The notes: generated by a model from the letters alone, not told the origin. A DNA stretch of 62,500 nt from Neocallimastix lanati (nom. inval.) (GCA_016946835.1 JACVTC010000043.1:920001-982500), one strand, 5' to 3'; positions 26,331 through 39,839 are shown, numbered from the stretch's first letter. Made by a program: numbers and translations.

Positions 26331-26444
26331 ATTCTCTATTCAAATAAATATAATTAATATAATATATAATTCTCTATTCAAATAAATATAATTAATATAA
26401 TATATAATTCTCTATTCAATTAAATATAATTGATTTAATAAATA
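26331..26444. repeat. Three tandem copies of a 38-bp unit
   Basis: Unit ATTCTCTATTCAAATAAATA plus TAATTAATATAATATATA; copies start at 26331, 26369 and 26407. The first two are identical, the third has a few changes. The array begins 37 bases upstream of the SH3 gene start codon. Confidence 0.9.
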
Positions 26445-26453
26445 TTTAATATA

Positions 26454-26496
<43 letters not shown>

Positions 26497-27060
26497 AAAA
26501 GAAAAGTAAAAAAAAGAAAAAGTATAAAAGAGATATCTTATAAATTTTAAAAATAAAAATGATATTTATTATTTAAATTTTCTAAAATAAGTAAAGTATT
26601 TTTTTTTTTTTTATTATTTATAATTTCTTTTTCGAGATTTGAAAATTTTAAATAAATTTTTCCACGAGAAAAAAAAAAATAACAAAAAAAAAAAATAATA
26701 ATAATAAATTAAATTTAATGATTTGAATAAAATTAAAATATATATATTTCTAAATAAAAAATAAAAAATAAAAAATAAAATAATTAATAAAGTTATGAAT
26801 AAAAAAATGTAATTTTTATTGATATTTATACTAATATTTCATTTTAATTTAATATGATTACTATTAGTATAATTTTGTGAATATTAGATAATTTTTAAAA
26901 TTTATTAATATTTTATTGTAATATAAAGATTAAAAGATTAAAATATGAATATTATCTATTAAATAATTTAAAAATGATATCTCTTTTATAATTTATGAAT
27001 CTATTAATTATCAAATAAGTATAAAATTAATTTTTATAAAAATTGAAACTCTGATAGAAA

Positions 27061-27160
27061 TTTATTTTTTTATTTTGTATAACTGATATTAAAATATAAT
27101 TTTGTTATAATTTATTTTTTTATTTTGTATAACTGATATTAAAATATAATTTTGTTATAA
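27061..27160. repeat. Exact 50-bp tandem duplication
   Basis: 27061-27110 and 27111-27160 are identical by eye; the unit contains TTGTATAACTGATATTAAAA. Confidence 0.9.
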
Positions 27161-27206
27161 TTTTATTAAACTTATCAGATAATCAATTTAAATTAAATAC
27201 TTTATT

Positions 27207-27376
27207 AATTTATATAATCTTTTCAAGATTGAATTTTCAAATTTTCTTTTAAATATTACTATTCTATTCTTTTTATTTAATATACTTTTTGAATTTATAT
27301 AATCTTTTCTGGATTGAATTTTCAAATTTTCTTTTATAAATTATTGTTCTTTTCTTTTTATTTAATATACTTTTTA
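27207..27376. repeat. 85-bp tandem duplication
   Basis: Two copies starting at 27207 and 27292 share AATTTATATAATCTTTTC, GATTGAATTTTCAAATTTTC and TTTTTATTTAATATACTTTT, with a few point changes between. Confidence 0.9.
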
Positions 27377-27692
27377 GCTGTTTATTTTATTTTATTTTTT
27401 TTATTTTCTTATTGCATTTCATATATATTTTATTATTCTTTATTTATTAATTAATTACTTTCTTCGTTTTTTTTTTTTTTTTTTATTTCTTTTAATATAA
27501 ATTTAAATTTTCGGTGAATTAAAATCTTTATTTCTTCATAATTTTTTTTTTTATATTACTCTTTAAAAATTATAAAAGTATTTCCTTCTTTTACTTTATT
27601 ATAAAAATTATTTTATTATTTTTAAAATTACAATTATTATTATTAAATTTCTAATTAATTGTTCGAAATTAAAGAAATTTATTATTCGTTAT

Positions 27693-27742
<50 letters not shown>

Positions 27743-28493
27743 AAATTTTATAGTATAAAAAAAATTTTTTTTTTTATTATTATTCTTTTTTTTTTTACTC
27801 GTAGTATATAAAATTAAAATATTAAAAATAATAATTAATAAAAATTTTATAATTATTTAAATTTTTCCAAAAAAAATAATTCAATAATAAAAATTATAGC
27901 ATTATAATTAAAAAATATATATATATATATTACAATAAATAATGAATAAAGGTTAGATAATAGTAATCTAGAAATTTTTTCAATATTAATTATATATATA
28001 TATTTTTATATTTATATTTATATTTATATTTATATATATATATATAAATATTTAAACATTGGACATGAAATGATAAGAAATAATAATTACAATTAGTAAT
28101 TACTTCTGTTTTATAATAAATAACTATGAAGTATTTATTTCTAATGATTATGATAAATTGAATATTAATAAATTATACTAATATTTATAAAATAAACTTT
28201 TTTAATATATATTCTTATGATATGATGAACTTTCAATTTATTTCATATTTTTACTTCAAATTCCATATATATTTCAATAAAATATAAATAGTTATTAATT
28301 AATCTTTAATTTATATTATTTATAGTTATATATTTAAAAGTGATTAACTTTAAATTTTCATATTAAAAAATATAATATAATATGCCATAATAATATTAAA
28401 TATATTCATACAATAATATATTGACTTTATATTTATCTTAAATTAAATTTATATTAATAAACAACGATATATATAATTAATAATACAATTAAT

Positions 28494-28529
28494 ATTAAAT
28501 GTATTACAAAATGTTGTAATACATTTAAT
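28494..28529. repeat. Perfect 16-bp inverted repeat with 4-base loop
   Basis: Left arm ATTAAATGTATTACAA (28494-28509), loop AATG, right arm TTGTAATACATTTAAT (28514-28529). No mismatch. It could form a hairpin or cruciform; no T or A tract typical of a transcript terminator stands out beyond background. Confidence 0.9.
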
Positions 28530-29244
28530 TTTCTATATATAAATACTTAATTATTAATATTATATTTCAGTTCATTGTAGTACATAATTGATTTTTGACC
28601 AATAACAAATGTAACAAACATTTTAATGGAGAAGAAATTTCTTTTATTTTATAATAGATAAAGTTTTTTTTTTTTTAACAGAAATAATTATTAAATTTAT
28701 GGAATAGGTGTTTTATTTACTAGCAAAATTATCACCTAAAATGTTAATTACAATTTGCCCAAGATCTATGGTTAATATGTAAAAAAAATATATTATATAT
28801 TATTTTAAGTTTTACCTGTAACTATTATTAGAAAATATCATAAATACAAAAAAAAATTGGGTATTACTTTAAACCAACTTTTATTTTGATACTTAACATG
28901 AAGTATTTATTTTATTTTCATAATTTGTTTATTTATATGAAATATTATTTCATATAATATAAAATTATTAAAATAAAAAATAAAATAAAAAAGTATTATA
29001 TTTTATTTTCATTATTGTTATTTCATCATTAATAAAATTATTAAATATTATCTATTATATATTTTTACCATATTATTATTGTATTTCATACTTTGATATA
29101 ATTTATTAACATTACTATTAAATACTAAAAATAATAATATTATTATTTTTTCTATTATTAAAATAGTAATAGTATTATTTACTATTCCATAATAATAAAA
29201 ATTAGATTAATATACTCTTTATAATTACTATGACCATTATTTCT

Positions 29245-29632
29245 AATTTATTATTTATTTATTATTTATTATTTATTATTTATTATTTACTTATTTATTA
29301 TTTACTTATTTATTATTTACTCATTTATTTATTTATTTATATATTTATTTATTTATTATTATCTATTATTTATTTATTATTTATTATTTATTATTTATTA
29401 TTTATTATTTATTATTTATTATTTATTATTTATTATTTATTATTTATTATTTATTTATTATTTATTATTTATTTATTATTTATTATTTATTTATTTAATT
29501 TTATATTTATTTATTATTTATTTATTTATTATCTATTAATTTATTATTTATTTATTATTTATTTATTTATTATTTATTTATTTATTATCTATTAATTTAT
29601 TATTTATTTATTATTTATTTATTTATTTATTT

Positions 29633-29700
<68 letters not shown>
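29245..29700. repeat. (ATTATTT)n / (ATTT)n array
   Basis: About 450 bases of TTATTTA-type 7-mers mixed with TTTA tetramers, ending in a pure TTTA array (about 29630-29700). The long Tyr/Leu/Ile frame over it is a translation of the repeat, not a gene. Confidence 0.9.
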
Positions 29701-29701
<1 letters not shown>

Positions 29702-30067
29702 AGTATTTTGTTTTAATAATATAAAAATCATCCATTTACATAAATGATTGGTAATCATTAATACAAATTACAAAAGAATTAAAAAAATAAAATTTAAAAT
29801 AATAAAAAATTATTAATATATTATTATTATTATTATTGAATTATGTTTGAATAATTTTTAAATATAGAAGTATTTAAACTGAAGGAAGGTAATGAAATAA
29901 AACGTAAATATTTGTATATATATATGCGAGTTTACATTCAGTAATTTTGTAATTGTAAAAAAGTAAATAAAATAATTAACTCGAAAGTATTACATTAATT
30001 GTTTTCAAAATTAATTGGAAAAAAAATAATATAATTATAATAGAAGAATTAAAATAACATAAAATAA

Positions 30068-30119
30068 TAATAGAAACTAATTTAAACATATACAATTTTA
30101 TTTAAATTAGTTTCTATTA
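30068..30119. repeat. Perfect 19-bp inverted repeat with 14-base loop
   Basis: Left arm TAATAGAAACTAATTTAAA (30068-30086) and right arm TTTAAATTAGTTTCTATTA (30101-30119) are exact reverse complements. It lies about 480 bases upstream of the CNOT2 start codon. Confidence 0.9.
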
Positions 30120-30602
30120 ATAACTTTATTTTGATATTTCAAATTATAATTATATAATAGAGATATAGAAGTATATATTTAAATAAATATTAAATTTAAT
30201 ACTAAAAATTAATTTTAAAAATAAATTTTATTAATAATATTTTCCAATTTTTTAAAGTTCATTTTAAAATATATATATATATATATTTATATATTATTTC
30301 AATTCAATTGAAGATCATTTATAATATTATATTAATTCATAAATCAAAAAAAAATAAAAAATGAAAATAAATTATTGTATTTTTAAAAATATTTACTTTT
30401 AATATTTTTTTTTTTTTTTTTTTACATTTTCATAATAAATTTCAATGAAATTTTAATCTTTTATTTTTTAATATATTAATTTATTTATTATAATAATAAT
30501 ATTATTATTATTTGTTTATATATCATATTATATTATTATAATAATTATTTTCTTTAACAGTATTAAAGGAAAAAGTTAATTTATATAAATTAAAACTTCA
30601 AA

Positions 30603-30874
30603 ATGGATAATTTTGCCACAGCAAGTGCTAATAATCCAAGCACTTCGGAAAATCAAGAACAAGTAAATACTACAATCTCAGCAAATTCAGTAGAAAATAA
30701 TGAAAATCCATCACCAAAAGAGGAGAATGAAAAAAGCAATGAAGATAATCGTTATGGTATGTTAGGATTACTTGATATATTTAAATCACCGAATGCTGAT
30801 ATTTTAGTAAAGGGAAATGATTTAAAATTTTTAGGATTTGATTTTAATAGTGATGAGTACGTATAATTTTAAAA

Positions 30875-30916
<42 letters not shown>

Positions 30917-31013
30917 CATATAATCTAATTAAATTCTAATAATAATTTAAATATTATAATATAATATATAAATTGAAACATTTTAAAATTTATATTGTCA
31001 ATTGATTTATTTG

Positions 31014-31051
<38 letters not shown>

Positions 31052-31093
31052 AATAAATAAATAAATAAATAAATAAATGAAAATGAAAATGAA

Positions 31094-31127
<34 letters not shown>

Positions 31128-32341
31128 AAATTTTATTCAACATTTGGATCACCTTTTTCTAATTCACCTATGATAAATACCAAAACAAATTTCAAATTAC
31201 CAGAATGTTACAAAGTTCAACAAAAGCCATTTTCTGCTTTATCAAAAATTACAAGATTTAGTGAAGAAATTTTATTTTATATGTTTTATAATATGCCACA
31301 AACTTATTTTCAAGAAGCTGCCGCCCAAGAGTTGTTTAATAGAAAATGGAGATATCATAAAAAATATAGTTTATGGTTTTCAAAAGAACCAGGAAATGAA
31401 GTTGTAATAAAAGGTGATGGTTATGAAAAAGGTGTTTATATTATATACGACCCTATTTCATTAAAACAAGTTAAAACTGAATGTACACTTTATTATGCAC
31501 TTCTTGAAGATAGAAGTAATAGTGTTGTATTTAATCCATATGATATAAGTATGTCTATATTATTATTTTTTAATCATATCTTTTAAAAATAAAAATATAT
31601 GAATATATATATATTTAAATATTTCAATAAAAAAAATTTGAAAATTTATTGTTTCAATTATATATATATATAAATATATATTTATATTAAATAATATTTA
31701 AATAATATAAATTATTTAATTGTTAACTTTTATTTTTTTTTTTTTATATAATTTATAATATATATGACTACAATTATTTATTTGATTTATAAAAATCATC
31801 ATCTTAACTATGTAATAAAACTAAAGATGAACAATTAGATCCAAAAATAAATGCTGCTAATTATCAATCATTCCTTGAAAGTCAACAACAAATGTCAAAA
31901 GTTAATTCAGTAAACAGTATGACTAGCATGAGCAGTAATATGAATAATATGGAAGGATTAGGAACTATGAATTCAATGAATAATTCTTTAAATAATATTA
32001 ATAAAATGAATAATATGAATAATATAAATGCTGAAAGTATGATGCCTGGAATGAATCAAACCAGTGGCCAAAATCAAGTAATACCACCAAATTTCCCAAT
32101 GCATAATCAAAATATGAATGGAATGAATATTCCCCCACAAGTTAATGGAAATATGAATTCTAATTGGATGATGCCAATGGATTCAAACGCTGCTGCAATG
32201 AACTATGGTTCACATTATGTTAATATGAATAACCAAATGAACCCAATGAATGGACTTATGAATAATATGAACCAACCACAAAATATACCAGGAAATCCAA
32301 ATAATGCAAACATGATGATGGTAATACCAGGTAAAGTATAA
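30603..32341 (+). CDS. CCR4-NOT complex subunit 2 (CNOT2/Cdc36), NOT-box protein
   Basis: Three exons: 30603-30856, 31127-31548 and 31827-32341; 396 residues. Residues 1-50 are low-complexity. A conserved block follows: GLLDIFKSPNADILVKGNDL, GFDFNSDEKFYSTFGSPFSNSP and then LPECY. The NOT box spans about residues 115-230: KITRFSEEILFYMFYNMPQ, QEAAAQELFNRKWRYHKKY, WFSKEPG, YEKGVYIIYDPISLKQV. Known: CNOT2 binds CNOT3 and CNOT1 through this module and couples the deadenylase complex to mRNA decay and transcription. Unusually, about 165 Met/Asn/Gln-rich residues follow the NOT box, which normally ends the protein. A GTAAAG at 32335 could be a donor to a further exon, so the last few codons are uncertain. 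Confidence 0.9.
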
Positions 32342-32764
32342 AAAATAATATATAAGATGTATAATATATATATTATTTATTTTAAAAATATATATATTAA
32401 AAATAAAAAAATCGAAAATAAAATTTAATTAAAAATTAATAATAAAATTCTAACTATATAAATTTAATTATACAATTATACTATTATATATATATTATAA
32501 TAATAAAATAAAATAATAGGATATAAATAAAATCTTCCTTTTAGAAAACAAAAGAAATAAAAATTAAAAATAGATATTATTATTACTAAAACGAAAATTT
32601 TATAACATTTGATAATAATAAAAATAATAATAGTAATAATAATACATTAATAGTGAATAATAATATTTTAAAAATAAATAAAAATAAAAATAAAAAAAAT
32701 AAAAATAAAGTAAAAATAATATTAATAATATATTATCAATAAGCAATTTATTAATTTCAATGAA

Positions 32765-32818
<54 letters not shown>

Positions 32819-32992
32819 ATCCTTTTTTATTTATTATTTATTAATACTTTTAATCCTTTCCTTATTTGTTGTATAGATGGATTTATGTATATATATATAT
32901 ATTAATAATATTTCATTAAACTTAGAATTAAGCACATAATATTTTTTAATAAAAAAAAATAAAAAATAAAAAATAACAAAAAATATATATAA

Positions 32993-33035
<43 letters not shown>

Positions 33036-33067
33036 GTTATATTTTTTATTAATACTATTATTAATAC

Positions 33068-33158
<91 letters not shown>

Positions 33159-33494
33159 AATATTACTCTTGTTATTGTTTTGTAAATTATTTCCTACATT
33201 ATTTTTTCTAGTGTTTTATTAATTTATTTATTTATTAGTTTATTAGTTATTGAAGATTTTTTTTTCAACTAATAATATTATGTTATGATTATTAAAGTTA
33301 AGGACAATAGTAATAATTATTTTTATGGAAATGATAACAATAATTATTATAATAAATTAATAATAAAATAAAATAAAATAAAATAAAAAAATATATATAT
33401 ATATTAATTACAAATGTGTCCGACCTTCAGTTTAATTCTATAAATTTAATATAAATAATAATAATAATAACTTCACAATTTATTTAAAAAAAAA

Positions 33495-33535
<41 letters not shown>

Positions 33536-34243
33536 TAATAATAATACTATGGTATTATTTAATTATAATTAATTGTAAATTGTAAATGAATAAATTTATA
33601 TTTTAAAAAAGTTAAGTTTTAAAAACAATAGTAAATAGTGATAAGTAATAAACATTTAAATAATGATTGAAGTTTTTTTTTTTTTTTTATATTTTTCTTA
33701 TAGTTATCATAACTTAATTTAGAACACTTTATATATTAGTTTAAGAATTTTTGTTTAATAGATTTTTATTAATTTTTATTAATAAAATTTTATTAGAAAA
33801 TCCTTTCTGTACTTTTTTCTTTTTTTTTTTTAAATAATTATAAAATATTTTAAAAAAAAAAAAAATTTTTTTTAAAAATAAATAAATGTTTAGGCCTTTT
33901 TATTGTAAAAAGAAAAAAATAATATTAATCGCGATAAATATAATATATAATTAATATATAATTACTACTATAATTATATATATTTACAGAACAGTAATAT
34001 TGCTATTTAGTTAGTATAATAGTAATATTTCATAATTAGAAATGGTATTCAAATTTTCGTAAAGGAAATTTTTTTTTTTTTTTTTTTTTTAGATATTATT
34101 ATAAGTTTCAATGATTATAAACTTTTATTTTTACTTTTTTTAAATAATATTCTAACCTTTATAACTTTATGTAGGGTTAAGCTAATATTTTATTATTAAT
34201 TTATTAATTCATTAGATTAATTTAATTGATTATATTAATGAAG

Positions 34244-34282
<39 letters not shown>

Positions 34283-34430
34283 GAATCCAATGAAATCTTT
34301 TTCTTTTTATTTATATAAATGATTTAAATTAAATATATTATAAAAATTTTAAGTCAATGAGTAAAAATATTTCAAAATAATAAATAGAAATTACTACACT
34401 AGTATTACTAATAAAAATTTTTTTTTTTTT
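32342..34430. other. AT-only spacer with homopolymers and an ATT array
   Basis: 3' flank of CNOT2. Contains A tracts at 32769-32817 and 32999-33033, the (ATT)n array at 33059-33157, another AAT array near 33498-33550 and T tracts near 34246-34280. No coding signal. Confidence 0.6.
33059..33157. repeat. (ATT)n microsatellite
   Basis: About 30 trinucleotide copies with one interruption near the start. Confidence 0.9.
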
Positions 34431-35330
34431 GCAGCAAATTTTGAAAACTTTAGACTTTATTTATTCATTTATTAATTACATAAATATTTTTTTTTTTTTT
34501 AAAAAAAATAATTAATAAAAAAAAAATAAATATTATTTGTCCAATTAGAACATAATAATATTTTGAACAATAATATGAAATAAAAAGTAATATTCAAAAT
34601 AAAGTGTATAAATAAAACCAGAAAAAAAAAGTTCATATGCAATGAACCTCACCTCTAGATTAGAAGATTTCTATTTAAAAGAGAATTCTTATTCCAGATT
34701 AGAGTTTGAATTGACTATCTGAATGAAATTATGGTCTTCTCCATAATTTAGTAGTATTTGGAAAACCAATATTCCAATCGAGGATTACTATTTTCTGGAC
34801 ATTTGTCTTCAATCATATTGGCTTAGCTTTGATTGATTGTCTTGCCATATCTCTATCCCAGTAAAAATTTATAATTTCCTTTTTTGATGGAAATTTATCT
34901 AATTTGTCTGCTAAAATTTTTTTTTTTTCTTAATCCAATACATACCGTCTGCAACGTGGTATACCTCTAAGTAAAATAAAGAAAATACATTTAAAATACA
35001 TTTCAAGTTTTTCCATTTTTTAAAAACACCTTGTATAATCATGTATAAATTAGTATCTGTATACCTCTCGTTATTACTTTGTTTGATACAAGTAGGGGGG
35101 TATAATACGAAACTTGCCCAATTACTATAGCAGAAAATAACATTCGCTTATAAGGGACAGGAATATGTGAAGATTTTTTAGAAATCTTTTTATGTAGTAA
35201 AGTGCTTTTCTAACTTAAAAAATAAAAAAAATTTGCTTTGGAGATCATTATAATTCTCATTAGTAGTATTACAGAGAATGAATAATAAAGTAAAGTCGAA
35301 CTCGATTATATAGAATCAAAAAATAATAAA
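34431..35330 (-). repeat. Unclassified dispersed repeat, 3' part (minus orientation)
   Basis: The stretch 34431-34715 matches 51313-51620 in the same window orientation, including AGTTCATATRCRATRAAC, CCTCTAGATTAGAAGATTTC (here) and GAATTCTTATTCCRGATT, and also the AT-rich part with ATTATTTGTCYAATTAGRAC and ATTCAAAATAAAGTG. In the orientation of the coding relics this is the 3' end of the element. From about 34720 the two copies diverge; the rest (to ~35330) is still GC-richer than background and may be the same or another element. No intact frame. Confidence 0.65.
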
Positions 35331-35535
35331 GCAAATAGTTTGATAAAATATTTAAAAATATATATAAAATGAAAAATTTTTTGAAATAGTTTATTATAAC
35401 AAACATCAATAAAAATTAATAATTGAGGGAAAAGTAAAATTAATACAAAATATAAATAAATGATAGGTAGTACAAATAATTAATGTAAAATGTCTATATT
35501 TAATAATTATTATTATTTTATTTAACCCCTCCCAA

Positions 35536-35568
<33 letters not shown>

Positions 35569-36179
35569 CTTAATTTTTTTTTGAGTTTTTAAATTTTTAT
35601 AGAAATTCATTTTATTTTTATTAAAATTATGTCGTTTATGCATTGTTTAATGTTAAACATATTATTTTAATATTTATTATTATAGTATATTTTATAAACT
35701 TAAAAATTATTTAGTTGAGGTTTTTTATACCTTTTGAGTGTTTAATTCTCTTTTCATTATAAATGTATTTTTTATTATCATTATTATTATTTATTATATT
35801 ATTATCTATATTTATATATATATATTAGTTTTTTTAGTTTATATTATTATAGTATATCTTTAAAATAATATATATATATAATAAATATAAAATTAATTTA
35901 TTATTATTATTATTATTATTATTTTTTTTTTTTAATATAAAAAAGTTTTTCTTATTTTTTATTTTTATTATATAATCAATTTATATGGTCCTCAATAAGT
36001 ATCATAAAGTATTATATATATAATATAATATATATAAATATACATATTTTTTTTTTATTATTTTTTTTTTTTTATTTTTTTTGTATTTTTTAACTTAAAT
36101 TTAAATAATTATATAAAAAGTTTTAAATATACATATAAAAGAAATGAAATACACATATATATTTAAATAAAAAAATTAT

Positions 36180-36223
<44 letters not shown>

Positions 36224-36557
36224 TTGTTGTTGTTGCTTAAAAAAAAAAAATAAATATAATCAAAATAAATAAAAAAAAAAAAATAATAGCTATATAAATG
36301 TAAATATATACGTTTTTCTATTTTTTTTTTTTTTTTTTTTTTAATATACTTAATAGTTATTTATAATATTATATTATTATTCGCATTATATATTACATTA
36401 TATTATATTATATATATATATTTGTTATTTGTAATTTTTGTGTTTATTATTTTATAATTAATTAAAATTATTAATAATAAATAGTTTTGTAATTTTTTTT
36501 TTCTAATGTATTATAAGTATTTCTATTTTATTTTAATTATTTTTTTTTTCTAAGTTT
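35331..36557. other. AT-only spacer, 3' flank of NC2-beta
   Basis: T and A tracts (for example 36184-36222) and TA dinucleotide runs; a short (TTG)n at 36223-36236. No coding signal. Confidence 0.6.
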
Positions 36558-38673
36558 TCATATATGACCAGTATTTCCTTCTGCCATTACTGTAGTTTCT
36601 GTTTCCATTGTTGATGATGACGGTGGTGGTTCCTGTATACCATTATTTATAGTATTATTCATATCCGGATTTTGATTTTGTGCAGCAACAAGAGCAGCTT
36701 CTTCTGCACCTTGTGCCATTCTCATTCTTGAATTTCTAAATAGTTCTTCTTGATACTGAAGTAATTCTTCTTGAGATAGAGCAGAATGTTCAAGTCTTGA
36801 AGAACGCTTTTCACGATCCTATTGATTATTATGTATATATTATAATAACAGAATAAAATGTAAAAATATATAAAAAATATCGAAATACATATATATATAT
36901 ATATTTTTTTTTTTTTTAAAAAAAAATATTTCAAATTGTTATATAATAAAATATTTGATATTATTATTAATAAAATTATTATTTTATTTAAATATTTAAT
37001 TTAATATATAATAAACAAAACAATATATATATATATATAATAACAATTAATAATCAAATGGTTTTTCAAGAGTATAAATATATTATGTAATTTAAAAATT
37101 TAAAATTAAATAATATTGAATTTTAAATATATTTTATTGTTTCTAACCTTTTGTTGTTTTTGATATTCATTTAATACTTCTTTTATTTCTGATACATAAT
37201 CTTCAAAACCCAATGACTATTATATAGAGTTTAAAATTATCATAAATATTGTTAAATATATATGTATATGTATATTGTTTATTTTAATAGCAAAAATAAT
37301 ATATATACATGTTTATTAAAAAAAAAAATTTATGAAAATTTATATTGAATTAATAAGATAGATTTTTATAATTGCATTTTACATTTTTCATATAAATGAT
37401 TTTTTTTTTTTTTTAATTATTTAATTAATTACTTGTAAAGCAGAAACGACGTGTTCTCCTGCGATTGTTTTTTTGGTATCTTTTTCACATATTTCATTGG
37501 CTTCCGATGCAATTAAATGGATAAATTCTTTTATTTTATTTTATATATATATATTTTTTAATTAATAACAATAGATATTATGTATAATTAAAACGTAAAG
37601 TAGCGATATAGATAATATAAAAAAAATTTTTTTTTTTATTTAATTGATTAATAATATATATTTTATTATTTGAGTTTTTCAAATTAATTAATTAAAGCAA
37701 ATTATGAATAATTATTAATATGTATAAAATATTATTTTATTAATATTATTATATATTGTTATAATATATTATTTTTACATATAAAAAACATTTTAATAAA
37801 ATAATAATAATAATAAATAAAATTTATAAATTAGAAATAATTGAAATTTTAAACTTTTTTTTTTTTTTTTTTTTTTGTTAATAATTGAAAATTATCTATA
37901 TATATTTCTAATAATATATATATTAAATTTCTTACCAACACAACATTCTGAAAGTAAATCGCGTGTTTCCTTTGGACATGTAATGTCCTCAGGCATCATT
38001 TCATTAACAAGCTTTGTAATAGTAGCTATATATATTTCATTATAAAATATAAAATAAAATAAAATAAAATAAAATGATTATTATTTTTAAATTATTTTAT
38101 ATAAGTATATATATACTTATAAATGTAAATAATTATTATTAATTAAAAAAAAAAAAAAACATTAACATTTTATTAAAGATAATATTATTTTATAATTATA
38201 TTTTATTTTTATTATATTTATAAATTTAATATAACTTCATTTTAATTTATAAAAAAATGAATCTATCATTTTTTAAATATCTAAATGAATTTCAAAATTG
38301 ATTAATTGGATTTTTAAATATATATGCATTAATATATGTAATATTGTTAAATATAAAAAATATATATATATTATAAAAATATTGTATTATTAAAATATAA
38401 AGTATAAAATATTTTTTTTAATAAATTGAACATTAATAATATTAATGATGTAATAGAGTTTTTTTTTTATTTTTTTTATTTTTTAAATAAAATGATTTCA
38501 ATTATTAATAATTATCAAAATTTCATAATAAAATATTATATATTTTCGATTATACTTTGCTATATTTTTTATTTGGTTACTATACTCCATTATTATTTAT
38601 TTCTTTGCTTTCTTTATTCCTTTCTTTTTTTTTATTTACCTTTTGGAAGGGATAATTCTTCATCTAAATCCAT
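36558..38673 (-). CDS. NC2-beta / DR1, histone-fold TBP repressor
   Basis: Five exons on the minus strand: 38673-38640, 38025-37936, 37527-37433, 37216-37148 and 36818-36558; 182 residues in frame. The first exon codes only 11 residues (MDLDEELSLPK). The histone fold covers about residues 8-90: ATITKLVNEMMPEDITCPKE, TRDLLSECCVEFIHLIASEA, NEICEKDTKKTIAGEHVVSA and LGFEDYVSEIKEVLNEY. It matches DR1 nearly word for word. Known: NC2-beta pairs with NC2-alpha and binds TBP on DNA, blocking TFIIA/TFIIB or redistributing TBP. The C-terminal third is Gln/Glu/Ala-rich (LSQEELLQYQEELFRNSR) as in other NC2-beta proteins. Four introns interrupt a very short gene. Confidence 0.93.
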
Positions 38674-39365
38674 TATATCAAATCAATTTACCTAAGAATA
38701 GATATATATTGAAAAAAAAAAAAAAAAAAATTAAATAAAGAAAAAATTTTTTTATATTTAGTTTTTTATTTTTAATATAATATAATATAATTTTATTTTT
38801 TAATAAATTTATGTATATAAAAGGAATAATTTAAAAAATATTTATTAAGGATTATTAAATTTATTTTTATATATAAATAATATTTTTCTTTTTAGTATAA
38901 AATAAAAATTATTTTAATGTTATATTAAAGAATTATGACCATAGATATTTATAATTATTTCATTATTCAGAAACTGAAAAATCTTATTTAATAATATTTT
39001 TTATTTTATCATATTTGGGTTAGAAATTATAATAAATTATATAAAAAAAGTATATATAATTTATTAAAATATTAATAAATTAAATTTATTAGATACAAGA
39101 AATTTATTTTTTATTTATTATTTTTAAAATAAATATTGTATTATGAAAATGACATAAATACATTGAATATTTAATAACCTTAGAAAATAATTAATAAATT
39201 ATTTAGTATTTATCTTTTTAATATAAATAGTATTATACTAATTAATTTAAGTTTATACAGAAAAAAAAAAATACAAATATAAGTATGATAAAGCAATTAT
39301 ATGTTTATTCTATCAACTTTTCTTTCAAAAAACAAAATGGAATTTTTATTTTTATTTTTATTTTT

Positions 39366-39409
<44 letters not shown>

Positions 39410-39540
39410 TTTCTTTATTATCATATTTTTTTTTTTTTTAGGATAAAAAAATGATCAACTGAATTTATTTGAAAATAATAATAAAAAAAAAAAAAAAAAA
39501 AAACATAAAAAAAAAAATTATTATATTGTTTTTCAGGTTT
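38674..39540. other. AT-only spacer upstream of NC2-beta
   Basis: Includes a (TTTA)n run near 39365-39415 and homopolymers. Presumed promoter of the minus-strand NC2-beta gene. No gene found. Confidence 0.55.
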
Positions 39541-39839
39541 TATCATGGTAGTTAGTACTCGGAACCTAGTAACTACATTTTGAATTTATATGAGGCGATT
39601 TTCATCCTTCCAGGGTGTTTTTTCTTATAAATGAAATTGATGTTCTCCCTCTATGGTAATTATTTCTGTTGCTGGACCATATTCAAAACAAACCATCGAG
39701 GAGAAGTTCTAAGAATAAGATCTTTAAGTTACTATTTAGTCATGTTGAAATAATCAACAATATCAGAAGGATTATTCTGGTGATTCTTTAGTCCATTAGA
39801 AAAGTCAGTTTTCGCTTTATCTCTAAAATCTTTATATAT

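Larger units (their letters stand above)
26295..30602. other. 4.3-kb AT-only divergent spacer between SH3 gene and CNOT2 gene
   Basis: Shared upstream region of two divergently transcribed genes. Holds three independent tandem duplications, two perfect inverted repeats, an ATTATTT minisatellite-like array and long homopolymers. A slightly GC-richer patch lies at about 28590-28780 with no recognisable motif. No gene found. Confidence 0.6.

Noticed and set aside
29230-29595. 121-residue Tyr/Leu/Ile frame that looks like a membrane protein
   Set aside because: It is a direct translation of the ATTATTT/ATTT array; composition is fully explained by the repeat.
32335-32580. Possible extra CNOT2 exon after a GTAAAG donor, with acceptor TTTTAG near 32545
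   Set aside because: The added frame would give only a dozen Lys/Ile residues before a stop and has no family support.
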